Part shown: piece after piece, positions 1 to 7,400 of the stretch
Layout of the letters: the number at the start of each line of letters is the position of its first letter
Position numbering within the stretch: position 1 is the first letter of the stretch
NCBI GenBank assembly: GCA_964415975.1
Contig: CAYQCN010000012.1
Span: 1-20,676, forward strand
Direction: 5' to 3'
Source: CAYQCN01 sp964415975
GTDB taxonomy: Bacteria; Patescibacteriota; Saccharimonadia; QS-5-54-17
Length of the DNA stretch: 20,676 nt
The notes under the pieces: model-generated
Seen by the model: the letters and a program-made list of their open reading frames with translations, nothing else
Told to the model about the DNA's origin: nothing
The model's database searches: none
Program-made: the position numbers and the translations under genes

Positions 1-23
1 GGCACTTGGTTCTGGTCCAAGGG
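1..23 (+). repeat. Duplicate fragment of tRNA-Gln anticodon arm
   Basis: These 23 bases are identical to positions 240-262 of the complete tRNA-Gln downstream: the end of the D arm, the anticodon stem-loop with CTG, and the start of the variable loop. Identity stops there and no T arm or acceptor 3' strand follows, so this copy cannot be a whole tRNA in this window. The left edge is cut by the window, so the repeat may extend further left. It could be a truncated tRNA remnant, an attachment-site-like duplication or an assembly join; the sequence alone cannot decide. Confidence 0.6.
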
Positions 24-217
24 TGAGAGTCGTTAAGCAAAAGCAAACAGTTTTGCTTTTGTAGACTCGCAAGACCGGAGCGATGTCTGAGTTTGGCTTT
101 AGCCAAGGCGAAGACCGCGAGGTGGGCCTGACGAAATTTTTCGTCAGAAAAATTATCGGTAGGTGTAGGTTTCCTATAATCCCACCCATGTATTAAAATT
201 ATAAAGTAGTCACATAA
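24..217. other. Hairpin-rich non-coding stretch with candidate tRNA promoter
   Basis: I see no convincing gene here. Several inverted repeats occur: AAGCAAAA/TTTTGCTT near 36-59, framed by GAGAGTC/GACTCGC with one mismatch; a small TTGGC/GCCAA stem near 93-106; and CTGACGAAA/TTTCGTCAG at about 129-148. None is followed by a clear T tract on the plus strand. A TATAAT box at 175-180 lies 37 bases before the tRNA and is the best candidate for its -10 element, although no good -35 is visible. Confidence 0.45.
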
Positions 218-293
218 TGGCGCGTGGCCAAATTGGTAAGGCACTTGGTTCTGGTCCAAGGGATTGTAGGTTCGAGCCCTACCGCGCCAGCCA
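218..293 (+). tRNA. tRNA-Gln (anticodon CTG)
   Basis: The 76-base sequence folds as a full cloverleaf. The acceptor stem is TGGCGCG with CGCGCCA. The anticodon stem CTTGG/CCAAG encloses loop TTCTGGT with anticodon CTG (reads CAG, Gln). The T stem GTAGG/CCTAC encloses TTCGAGC, the discriminator is G290 and CCA is encoded at 291-293. The 3' end is itself part of a long hairpin (289-339), which is unusual for a tRNA gene. Confidence 0.95.
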
Positions 294-339
294 TAATATT
301 TCTCTAGTTCACGAAGTGAGCTGGAGAAATATTATGGCT
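289..339 (+). other. 24-bp hairpin overlapping the tRNA 3' end
   Basis: Bases 289-312 pair with 316-339 around a GAA loop, with only two G-T wobbles. The left arm contains the last acceptor base, the discriminator and the encoded CCA of tRNA-Gln. No T tract follows, so it is not a standard intrinsic terminator, though a stem this strong could stop transcription or act as a 3' processing signal. The rest of the spacer (340-500) shows only a distant GCTACCT/AGGTAGC inverted repeat (about 338-409). Confidence 0.75.
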
Positions 340-500
340 ACCTCCAATAAATTTTGAAATGTTTTTGCAATTTTGGTCGGGGAATTGATTAACATTACAC
401 CCAGGTAGCTTGTAGTCGGTTTTTAGTTTTTGTGGATCTTGAGGTTAATTCTACTTACAGAAAAGAGCCTTTTGTTTTGCTAGACGATGTCCAACTACCT

Positions 501-528
501 TTGATGCAGTGTAAATTTCGGCTATACT
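501..528 (+). promoter_or_regulatory. Sigma70-type promoter for the GH13 gene
   Basis: TTGATG (501-506) and TATACT (523-528) are separated by 16 bases. A start site about 7 bases after the -10 would fall near 535, giving a leader of roughly 7 bases before the ATG at 542. No Shine-Dalgarno sequence precedes that ATG, so the message is probably near-leaderless. Confidence 0.6.
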
Positions 529-541
529 AAGTACTGTTATT

Positions 542-2131
542 ATGAGAAAAACAAACAATAAATGGTATGAAGGCAGTGTAATATATCAGATTTACCCTCG
601 TAGCTTCCAAGACAGCTCGGGTAATGGTGTAGGCGATTTGAGAGGCATCATTAGTAGGCTCGAATATTTGGCTGATGGAAGCGGATTAGGTGTTGATGCG
701 GTATGGTTGTCGCCATTTTACCCTTCTCCAATGGCCGATTTTGGTTATGATGTGAGTGATTATTGTGATGTAGATTCTGTTTTTGGCACATTGGATGATT
801 TTGACGAGCTGCTTGAGGCGGCGCATAGCAGAGGCATCCGTATACTCATAGATCTTGTACCCAACCATACTTCGATAGAGCACGAGTGGTTCAAAGAGTC
901 TCGCGCCTCGCGCAATAACCCAAAGCGTGACTGGTACATATGGCGCGATGCAGACGAAGACGGTCTGCCGCCTAATAATTGGCTAAGTGTATTTGGCGGA
1001 CGGGCTTGGACTTGGGACGAAATTACTCAGCAATACTACATGCACAGTTTTCTGAGTCAGCAGCCCGACTTAAATTGGGAAAACTTACAGGTGCGCCAGG
1101 CAATTGCCGATGTGATGCGTTTCTGGCTAGACAGAGGAGTCGACGGATTTCGCGTGGATGCAGTTGATCATGTTGGGAAAGCGGCAGGCTTGCCAAGCGA
1201 GTCGCTCAAAGCCGGCAGATATAGTGTAGATGATTACGATTCGTTAGATCATGAGTATAGCCTAAATGCAGGCCGTCATTATCAGCATATTAACTACATG
1301 GTGGATGTTTTGAATGAATATCAAGACAAGATTGCCATATTCGAGACTCGAGGCAAAGACAAGAATAGCTACGATGAGTTATTCAGATTTTATGAAAATG
1401 TAGTGAGCCCGAATGCTATGCCTTTCAATTTCCATTTAATGCACACTCCGTGGGATGGAGCTCATCTCAAACAGCGTGTAGACACATTTCAGTCTTGGCT
1501 AACTCTAGAACGTAACCCTGTATATGTTTTAAGCAATCACGATAAGCTGCGCTTCCCTGCACGTATAGGCTCCGATTCTGTTAGGGTGGCCGCGATGTTA
1601 GAGCTAACTTTGCCTGGCATAGCAATGATGTATTACGGTGATGAAATCGGCATGGCAGGCGTAGAAATCCAGCCTTATCAAGTACTTGATCCTCTCGGGC
1701 AGTCTCACCCAGACGAAGGCAGGGACGGGGCTCGCTCGCCGATGCAATGGAGCCAGGAAGACAATGCCGGCTTTAGCAAAGGCACTCCATGGCTGCCTGT
1801 AGCTAAAGACTATAAAGAGAAGAATGTGAGCTTGCAAAATGGAGATAAAGGCTCAGTACTAGAGCTATACAAGTCGCTGATTAATATGCGTAAAAAGCAG
1901 CCAGCACTCAAATATGGGAGTTACGTTGAAGTAGATAGCTCTGATGAAAGAGTCTTAGAGTTTGAAAGAGTGTGCGATGAGCAGAGGCTGCGGATAGTTT
2001 TGAACTTAAGTGGCGATAGCGTAGATTTGCCCGAGCTAGAGTCATCGAGAGTTCTGCTTAGTACAGGCAATAATGACAGTGAAACGACCCCAAACTTAGG
2101 CCCATATACCGGCTTGATACTAGAGATTTGA
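542..2131 (+). CDS. GH13 alpha-glucosidase / oligo-1,6-glucosidase-like
   Basis: This 529-residue protein is a glycoside hydrolase of family 13, predicted to release glucose from alpha-glucosides in the cytoplasm, since no signal peptide is seen. It opens with the family signature VIYQIYPRSFQDS (13-25). All conserved regions are present: DLVPNHT (104-110), GFRVDAVDH with nucleophile D206, acid/base E268 in IFETRG, and D334 in LSNHDKLR. GDEIGM (366-371) and DGARSPMQW (395-403) are typical of the alpha-glucosidase and trehalose-processing branches. The residue after the nucleophile is Ala, not the Val common in alpha-1,6 enzymes or the Thr of many alpha-1,4 enzymes, so linkage preference is open. 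The C-terminal beta domain is complete. It lies 66 bases before a TreT-like gene, probably co-transcribed. Family sure; exact substrate (trehalose, maltose, isomaltose) not. Confidence 0.9.
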   Translation: MRKTNNKWYEGSVIYQIYPRSFQDSSGNGVGDLRGIISRLEYLADGSGLGVDAVWLSPFYPSPMADFGYDVSDYCDVDSVFGTLDDFDELLEAAHSRGIRILIDLVPNHTSIEHEWFKESRASRNNPKRDWYIWRDADEDGLPPNNWLSVFGGRAWTWDEITQQYYMHSFLSQQPDLNWENLQVRQAIADVMRFWLDRGVDGFRVDAVDHVGKAAGLPSESLKAGRYSVDDYDSLDHEYSLNAGRHYQHINYMVDVLNEYQDKIAIFETRGKDKNSYDELFRFYENVVSPNAMPFNFHLMHTPWDGAHLKQRVDTFQSWLTLERNPVYVLSNHDKLRFPARIGSDSVRVAAMLELTLPGIAMMYYGDEIGMAGVEIQPYQVLDPLGQSHPDEGRDGARSPMQWSQEDNAGFSKGTPWLPVAKDYKEKNVSLQNGDKGSVLELYKSLINMRKKQPALKYGSYVEVDSSDERVLEFERVCDEQRLRIVLNLSGDSVDLPELESSRVLLSTGNNDSETTPNLGPYTGLILEI

Positions 2132-2197
2132 CTGCCTTTGCCCGAGACTGAGTCTGATGTAGACTAGAAAATTATAAATAACAACAAGGTAGACATC

Positions 2198-3781
2198 ATG
2201 AAAACCGAATACACACACAAAGACCGCAACCACGAAGTTTTTCGCCTAGAGTATGATGCCGAAACACTCGAGGCGCATGTTAGTAGCGATGTTACATTAG
2301 AAGATTTTCAGTCGATAACTCAAGACCAAGATTGGCAGCTTTTGCTGGACTTTGCCAAGCAGATGCAAGGCAAGACAGTAGTATTTGTGAACCCAACAAT
2401 GAGCGGTGGGGGAGTAGCTATGCTGCGACCGCCACTGGTGTATCTGTTGCGACTACTGGGCGTCGATGCCCATTGGTTTGTCATGCAGCCACGCATGAAC
2501 CCAAACGATGAAAATCCATTCCTATTCACAAAACAGATGCACAATATCATGCAGCGTCGTACGGAGCCAGGAGAACATTTCAATGAGATGGGCAAGACTG
2601 TACACCAAGACTGGAACCGTGAAAATGCACAAATCCTCACCCGTCAGCCAGAAATACAAAATGCCGATCTAGTAGTAATCGACGACCCGCAGCCAGCCCC
2701 ACTGAAGCCATATATTCAGAAGGTCAATCCGGATGTAAAGCTAGTCTGGCGCAACCATATCGATACCGATGGTGAGCTGATGGCAAATCCAGGCACACCT
2801 CAAGGCAGAGTGGCCAGTTATATTTTCGATGAGCTTGGGATCGGTGATGTCGATGCTATGATTACTCACCCGATCGAACGTTTTGTCCACCCAGAGTTTG
2901 CTGATAAAACTTATTTTGCCCCAGCCACAATCGAGCCCTTTGACGACTTAAACCGTGAGCTATCAAAAGACGAGATAGGGGAAGGTCTCGAGTTCGTAAA
3001 CAATCAGATAGAGCAGATAAATGAAGAGTTTGCTCGAGAAGGCAGAGAAGACGATATCCAGCCACTGATCGATCCGGAGCGAAGACGGATTACATTGATA
3101 GCTAGGTTCGATGAATCAAAAGGCATGGACAAAGCACTGCGCCTAGGGGTGCAGGTCAATGACTTGTTGCGCGACAAAGGCTTTAAAGAGTCAGACCTAC
3201 CGCAGGTTATTCTCACCGGCAACGGCTCAGTCGATGATCCCAGCGGCATACCGATGTATGAAACTATGCTTCAAGAAAGGCGAGAGCAGTACCGTTACGA
3301 CAAAGATAATATTGTCATCGCCAGGCTGCCGCACAACTATATGGCGGTAAATGCCTTGATGTATCCTTACCCGCTGGAAGATGGCAGCTATAACGGTCGG
3401 CAGTTGGTAGCATTGCAGACCTCGGAAGCTGAAGGCTGCGAGACCCGCATAACGGACTGGATCCGTCACGGAGTGCCCGTAGTAATATCCAACCGAGGCG
3501 GCATGAAGCTTCAGGTTAGGGACGGAGAGTCCGGACTGATACTCGACTATGACAAGCCTGATTTCGATATAGAAAGAGGGGCTGAATGGATAGCTGAGCT
3601 GATGGCAGACGACAAAAAATATCAAGACCTCCGGGACTCGACTCTTAAAGCCGCCGAAGAGTTTAACAGCCGGGAATTTACTACCGTTGCCAATACGACT
3701 CGATTGTTGCGAATATTTAGCCGCACCCTAGAAGACATGCCCGCCGATCGGCAGTGGCGTATACAAGATATGTCTGAGTAG
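2198..3781 (+). CDS. TreT-like GT4 glycosyltransferase
   Basis: A 527-residue cytoplasmic GT-B glycosyltransferase resembling trehalose glycosyltransferring synthase, which joins an NDP-glucose to glucose to form trehalose. Visible hallmarks: the N-domain nucleotide loop MSGGGVAML (68-76), TKQMHNIMQ (111-119), IDDPQP (161-166), WRNHID (184-189), the inter-domain ARFDESKGMD (302-311), and QTSEAEGCETRITDWIRHG (407-425) before PVVIS. In the usual GT4 E-x7-E motif the first acid matches E412, but the second is D420 rather than Glu. It is about 110 residues longer than classic TreT (around 410), partly from an N-terminal extension of some 55 residues and an insertion near 255-295. AAGG precedes the ATG. 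The upstream GH13 gene suggests synthesis and breakdown of the same disaccharide. Acceptor specificity is inferred; another alpha-glucosyl transfer is possible. Confidence 0.8.
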   Translation: MKTEYTHKDRNHEVFRLEYDAETLEAHVSSDVTLEDFQSITQDQDWQLLLDFAKQMQGKTVVFVNPTMSGGGVAMLRPPLVYLLRLLGVDAHWFVMQPRMNPNDENPFLFTKQMHNIMQRRTEPGEHFNEMGKTVHQDWNRENAQILTRQPEIQNADLVVIDDPQPAPLKPYIQKVNPDVKLVWRNHIDTDGELMANPGTPQGRVASYIFDELGIGDVDAMITHPIERFVHPEFADKTYFAPATIEPFDDLNRELSKDEIGEGLEFVNNQIEQINEEFAREGREDDIQPLIDPERRRITLIARFDESKGMDKALRLGVQVNDLLRDKGFKESDLPQVILTGNGSVDDPSGIPMYETMLQERREQYRYDKDNIVIARLPHNYMAVNALMYPYPLEDGSYNGRQLVALQTSEAEGCETRITDWIRHGVPVVISNRGGMKLQVRDGESGLILDYDKPDFDIERGAEWIAELMADDKKYQDLRDSTLKAAEEFNSREFTTVANTTRLLRIFSRTLEDMPADRQWRIQDMSE

Positions 3782-3792
3782 CTGGGTGCGGT

Positions 3793-4263
3793 CTATCTCA
3801 ATATCTTAGTCAGAATCTGCCCGGTGTGCTTGCGGTATCGATGGTATTTATTACCAAAGGTTTCGCTAAGTATGACTTCTTCTTTTTCGGCCTGCCAATA
3901 TACAAACCAAAGCAGCGGCAAGCTAAGCAGTATGAAGCTACTGCCTACAATCATCTGAGTGCCGAAAATATGGCAAAAAGGGCTGTATATATCGGATGTG
4001 TTATTCGCATATATGGCCCAGAAGTGATTAGCTCATACTGGTCCAGTATTTGGCACTCTGCTGCGTGCACCCAGTGTTTGCCGATTGTCTCTCTGGCCCA
4101 CACTCCTACTATTACTCAAGCCCAAAATATAACTTGGCCAAAAATTTATTGGCCAAATATCACCTTGTCGCCAACAGCAAGCAAAAAATGGGTTGTACCC
4201 AGATATCTGTAATATCATTAGCGCCCCAGCTACTAGCAGTAATAGTCGTAAGGTGATTTGCAC
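3793..4263 (-). pseudogene. Frameshifted ICMT-family methyltransferase
   Basis: Reading the minus strand gives one protein spread over two frames. From a GTG at 4263 a hydrophobic helix (ITLRLLLLVAGALMIL) runs to about 4110. The reading then continues one base shifted through WARETIGKHW and GPYMRITHPIYTALF (3987-4019), and near 3951-3960 shifts back to end with another helix and EKEEVILSETFGNKYHRYRK before TAG at 3793. GPYxxxRHPxY followed by an EE-L-FG-Y tail is the hallmark of isoprenylcysteine carboxyl methyltransferase and related membrane methyltransferases. The Arg of RHP is Thr here. Two opposite single-base shifts would restore about 155 residues, normal for bacterial members. Either the gene is decaying or the assembly has indels. 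The start is uncertain; the frame is open to at least 4335. It converges on the TreT-like gene. The rest of the spacer, up to 4438, shows no gene. Confidence 0.75.
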
Positions 4264-4438
4264 CGGCTTGGAGTGTTTGCAGGCTGACTTGTCGGCACGA
4301 GATGTATTTTGCTTCTTCAACTCCCGGCAAACCAATACTCCAATTAGGTTTAGCCCATTTAAAGGCTGGAAATAGTTTTATAATTGATCGCCAATATAGG
4401 TCCTAACTTATGGCTTGGGCTAGGACTCGCAAAAACCT

Positions 4439-4467
4439 TTGCCTAAAGCAAAAGGCTTATGTATAAT
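4439..4467 (+). promoter_or_regulatory. Promoter of the redox operon
   Basis: TTGCCT (4439-4444) and a consensus TATAAT (4462-4467) are separated by the optimal 17 bases. The predicted start is near 4474, giving a leader of about 26 bases with no obvious Shine-Dalgarno before the ATG at 4500. Just upstream, GTCCTA/TAGGAC (about 4400-4426) can form a hairpin, possibly ending readthrough from the left. Confidence 0.7.
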
Positions 4468-4499
4468 TCAAGTCATAATAATTTAAAAACAAAACTACC

Positions 4500-5177
4500 A
4501 TGGAAATACATACAATTCTAATCATGCTCCATCTATTAGGGTTCGCTTTTGGTGTGGGTGGGGCTACTGCTAGTGACCTTACTTTTATACGTTCGACTAA
4601 AGATGGAAAAGTAAAAAAGTCAGAATACAACATCATCAAGACTCTGTCTTATCTAGTCTGGACAAGTGTGATTTTGGTAACTTTGTCTGGTATTGCGCTG
4701 ATGGGCCTTGAGTATCACGATCAAGGTGCTTTAGCTAGGCTTGAGTGGAGCTTCTTCCAGATCAAGATGACTGCTGTTGGGGCGTTGATTATCAATGGTA
4801 CGGTTTTTCACTATTATGTATTTCCTCTGCTGAAGCAGTCAGTGGGTCGATCATTCAGATCGAAAGAGATGCGCTCCAAATACAAGCTGTTTGGCTTTAC
4901 GGGGGCAGTATCTATCGTCTCTTGGTATACGGCATTTTTATCGGTAGCTTTCTCAGAGTTTGTCAATGAGATTTCATACATTACCTTATTGAGCGGTTAT
5001 GGATTCTTAATAGCCTCTGGCGCGTTTTTCGCCTATACAACCCTGCATATGCATGCCGATGAGGTTAATATATTCAAGGCAGTTGCGACTACACTCAAGC
5101 ACAGGTTTTCGCAAGGTGTCTTACTGCTGGCCGGTATATTACTGTTAGTTGCTAGCTTGTCGTTTATTAATATGTAA
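4500..5177 (+). CDS. Six-TM membrane protein, possible heme/redox partner
   Basis: A 225-residue integral membrane protein with about six helices (near 4-24, 45-70, 84-110, 132-152, 158-182 and 205-224). I do not recognise a named family. The first helix carries LHLLGFAFGVGGATASDL (10-27), with H11 in the membrane followed by a Gly-rich turn. Other histidines sit in or at the edge of helices: H104 in helix 3, and H183 and H185 at the end of helix 5. Such membrane histidines are compatible with heme or quinone chemistry, but that is inference; no CxxCH motif is present. It is the first gene of a tight operon with a DoxX-like protein (20 bases downstream) and an FAD dehydrogenase, which suggests a role in membrane electron transfer. 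Good promoter; weak or absent ribosome binding site. Confidence 0.75.
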   Translation: MEIHTILIMLHLLGFAFGVGGATASDLTFIRSTKDGKVKKSEYNIIKTLSYLVWTSVILVTLSGIALMGLEYHDQGALARLEWSFFQIKMTAVGALIINGTVFHYYVFPLLKQSVGRSFRSKEMRSKYKLFGFTGAVSIVSWYTAFLSVAFSEFVNEISYITLLSGYGFLIASGAFFAYTTLHMHADEVNIFKAVATTLKHRFSQGVLLLAGILLLVASLSFINM

Positions 5178-5197
5178 CTAAGTTTATAAAAGGAAAA

Positions 5198-5740
5198 ATG
5201 ATGAAGCAGAGGCAATTAAAATATGATAGAAAGCTACAGTACATGATCGATGGCGCTAGGACGGGTGTCGGGTTTATAATGGCGTGGGCCTTTGCCGACA
5301 AGGCGTTTGGCCTAGGCTTTAATACTTGCGCCGGCGATAATGGTGGCACAGAAATCATGTGTGATAGTGCATGGCTTGCGGGTGGATCACCAACAACTGG
5401 CTTTTTAGAGTTTGCAGTCGATGGACCTTTTGCACCTCTGTTTAACAGTATGGCCGGTATAGCGCTTGTAGACTGGATGTTCATGCTGGGCCTACTTCTA
5501 GGTGGTGTAGCGCTGTTATTTGGTATAGGCATTAAGATAGCTACTGTAGGTGCTTCGATACTGTTCTTTATGATGTGGATGGCTGTATTTCCGACCGACA
5601 CCAACCCAATCTTGAGCGATCACATTATATACATATTTGTACTTATGGCAGCCTTGATAGCTAATAAAAGCCAGATCATAGGCTTCGGTCAGCTATGGCG
5701 CAAAACCAGCTTAGTTAAGAAATATAGCATCTTAGAATAG
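5198..5740 (+). CDS. DoxX-like membrane protein
   Basis: A 180-residue membrane protein with about four helices (near 21-40, 88-110, 112-132, 140-155). DKAFGLGFNTC (34-44), WLAGGSPTTGFL (59-70), DWMFMLGLLLGG (92-103) and NPILSDHIIY (136-145) match the layout of DoxX-like proteins, related to the membrane subunit of thiosulfate:quinone oxidoreductase. C44 and C55 lie in the loop after helix 1, likely outside the cell, and could form a disulfide. The message has AAGGA just before two adjacent ATG codons (5198 and 5201); the second gives better spacing, so the true start may be 5201. Only 7 bases separate it from the FAD dehydrogenase gene, so the two are surely co-expressed. Substrate is unknown; a quinone-linked role is inferred from family and context. 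Confidence 0.8.
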   Translation: MMKQRQLKYDRKLQYMIDGARTGVGFIMAWAFADKAFGLGFNTCAGDNGGTEIMCDSAWLAGGSPTTGFLEFAVDGPFAPLFNSMAGIALVDWMFMLGLLLGGVALLFGIGIKIATVGASILFFMMWMAVFPTDTNPILSDHIIYIFVLMAALIANKSQIIGFGQLWRKTSLVKKYSILE

Positions 5741-5747
5741 GAGCAAC

Positions 5748-7400
5748 ATGCAAGATCTCAAGCAGCAATTAGAGTCACTTATAGATGGCGATGTAAGCGA
5801 TAGTCAAGAGGAGCTTGAGCGCGCCAGTCACGACGCTAGCTTGTTTGAGATAGTTCCAGAAGTAGTAGTAGCGCCCAAGTCGGCCGAAGACGTAGCCAAG
5901 CTAGTAGAGTTTGTAGCCAAGCATAAGTCTGAGCACCCCAACCTATCCTTGACGGCTAGAAGCGCAGGCACCTGCATGAGTGGAGGTGCTGTCAATGAGT
6001 CGATAATTGTCGATATGAATAAATACCTTACCGATATCGGTGAGGTAGAAGGGGATGAGATAACTACTCAGCCCGGAGCTTTCTACCGCGACTTTGAGCC
6101 GAAAACACTAAAGCACGGCAAACTAATGCCAAGTTACCCGGCCTCGCGTGAGATTTGCACAGTGGGGGGAATGGTCAACAATAATTCCGGCGGCGAGAAG
6201 TCATTAGAGTATGGCAAGACCGAAGACTTTGTGCGTGAGCTAGAAGTGGTATTTGCCGATGGCAATACTTATACCGTCAAGCCGCTCAAAAAGCAAGAAC
6301 TTGATGCCAAGATGGCACAAGGCGACTTTGAGGGCAACCTGTATAAAGAGCTATATGAGCTCATCGAGGCTAACTACGATGCCATTAAGTCAGCTAAGCC
6401 CAATGTCAGCAAAGACTCTACCGGCTACCACCTATGGAATGTCTGGGATCGTGAGACGGAAGTGTTTGATCTGACCAAGCTGATAGCTGGAGCTCAAGGC
6501 ACACTTGGATTTGTGACCAATATCCGCTTCGGCCTTGTACCATCCGCCACACATAAGGGCACATTGGTAGTTTTCTTGCGCGATCTAGACGATCTCGGCC
6601 AGATAATCAATGACGTACTCAAGCACAAGCCGGCAACGTTTGAAGGTTTTGACAATTATACACTCATGTTGAGCTTCAAGCTTTTCTTTTTCTTCCGCAA
6701 GACTCTAGGCTGGTGGGGCATGATGAAACTCGGTCTGCAGCTCTTGCCAGATGCCTTCAAGCTAATGCGTGGCATCCCGAAGATGGTGCTACTGATAGAG
6801 TTTGACGGCGAGACTCAAGAAGAGGTTTCAGAGCGTGTCCACAATATGCGCGAAGCTTTGCGCCCTTACGGCCATGAGGCTTTGTTTGAGGAGAATGAGA
6901 CTGAAGCCAAGTCACGCAAATTCTGGATAATGCGGCGCCAGAGCTTTCAGATACTGCGCAAGAAGGTAAAAGACAAGCACACCGCTCCATTCATCGACGA
7001 CCTTGTAGTGCCGCCTGAGCACTTGCCAGAATTTTTGCCGGAAGTGCGCGAGATTATCAATAAGTATGAGCTACTAGCCACTATCGCTGGGCATATGGGC
7101 GACGGTAACTTTCATATCATTCCTCTCATGGAGATAGAGAAGCAGTCCGAGCGGGACAAGCTAGAGCCGGCTATGAAGGAAGTCAACGAGTTAGTGCTGT
7201 CTTACGGAGGATCACTCTCTGGTGAGCACAACGATGGACTGATTCGCGGCCCATGGATCAAGCAGATGTATGGTGCGGATATGTTTGGCATATTCAAGGA
7301 AGTCAAGCATATTTTTGATGCTGATAATATATTCAACCCTCACAAAAAGACCGATGCTACTTGGGAGTATGCCAAGGAGCATATACGCCAAGAGTTTTAA
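5748..7400 (+). CDS. FAD-linked D-lactate/glycolate-type dehydrogenase
   Basis: A 550-residue flavoprotein of the GlcD/D-lactate dehydrogenase family, which oxidises 2-hydroxy acids to 2-oxo acids and passes electrons to a quinone or other acceptor. The N-terminal PCMH-type FAD domain shows VVVAPKSAEDVAKLV (39-53), the pyrophosphate-binding RSAGTCMSGGAV (71-82), TVGGMVNNNSGG (138-149) and GAQGTLGFVTN (248-258). The C-terminal cap domain has PFIDDLVVPPEHLPEF (414-429), GHMGDGNFH (448-456) with likely metal or substrate histidines, and GEHNDGLIRG (492-501). A hydrophobic, aromatic stretch at 308-335 may associate with the membrane. No iron-sulfur domain is fused. GGAG lies upstream of the ATG. 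It is last in an operon with two membrane proteins that may anchor it or take its electrons. Family sure; substrate (D-lactate most likely) inferred. Confidence 0.88.
   Translation: MQDLKQQLESLIDGDVSDSQEELERASHDASLFEIVPEVVVAPKSAEDVAKLVEFVAKHKSEHPNLSLTARSAGTCMSGGAVNESIIVDMNKYLTDIGEVEGDEITTQPGAFYRDFEPKTLKHGKLMPSYPASREICTVGGMVNNNSGGEKSLEYGKTEDFVRELEVVFADGNTYTVKPLKKQELDAKMAQGDFEGNLYKELYELIEANYDAIKSAKPNVSKDSTGYHLWNVWDRETEVFDLTKLIAGAQGTLGFVTNIRFGLVPSATHKGTLVVFLRDLDDLGQIINDVLKHKPATFEGFDNYTLMLSFKLFFFFRKTLGWWGMMKLGLQLLPDAFKLMRGIPKMVLLIEFDGETQEEVSERVHNMREALRPYGHEALFEENETEAKSRKFWIMRRQSFQILRKKVKDKHTAPFIDDLVVPPEHLPEFLPEVREIINKYELLATIAGHMGDGNFHIIPLMEIEKQSERDKLEPAMKEVNELVLSYGGSLSGEHNDGLIRGPWIKQMYGADMFGIFKEVKHIFDADNIFNPHKKTDATWEYAKEHIRQEF

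Noticed and set aside
1..160. Long open minus-strand frame running through the hairpins and the tRNA fragment
   Set aside because: It reads through tRNA sequence and palindromes and shows no clear start or ribosome binding site; the openness is best explained by the repeats.
3826..4212. Open frame of 128 residues on the plus strand
   Set aside because: It lies antisense to the frameshifted ICMT-type gene, has no ribosome binding site and no protein-like pattern.
4033..4335. Open frame of 100 residues on the minus strand as a gene of its own
   Set aside because: Only its first half is meaningful, as the first helix of the broken methyltransferase; its second half is out-of-frame sequence.
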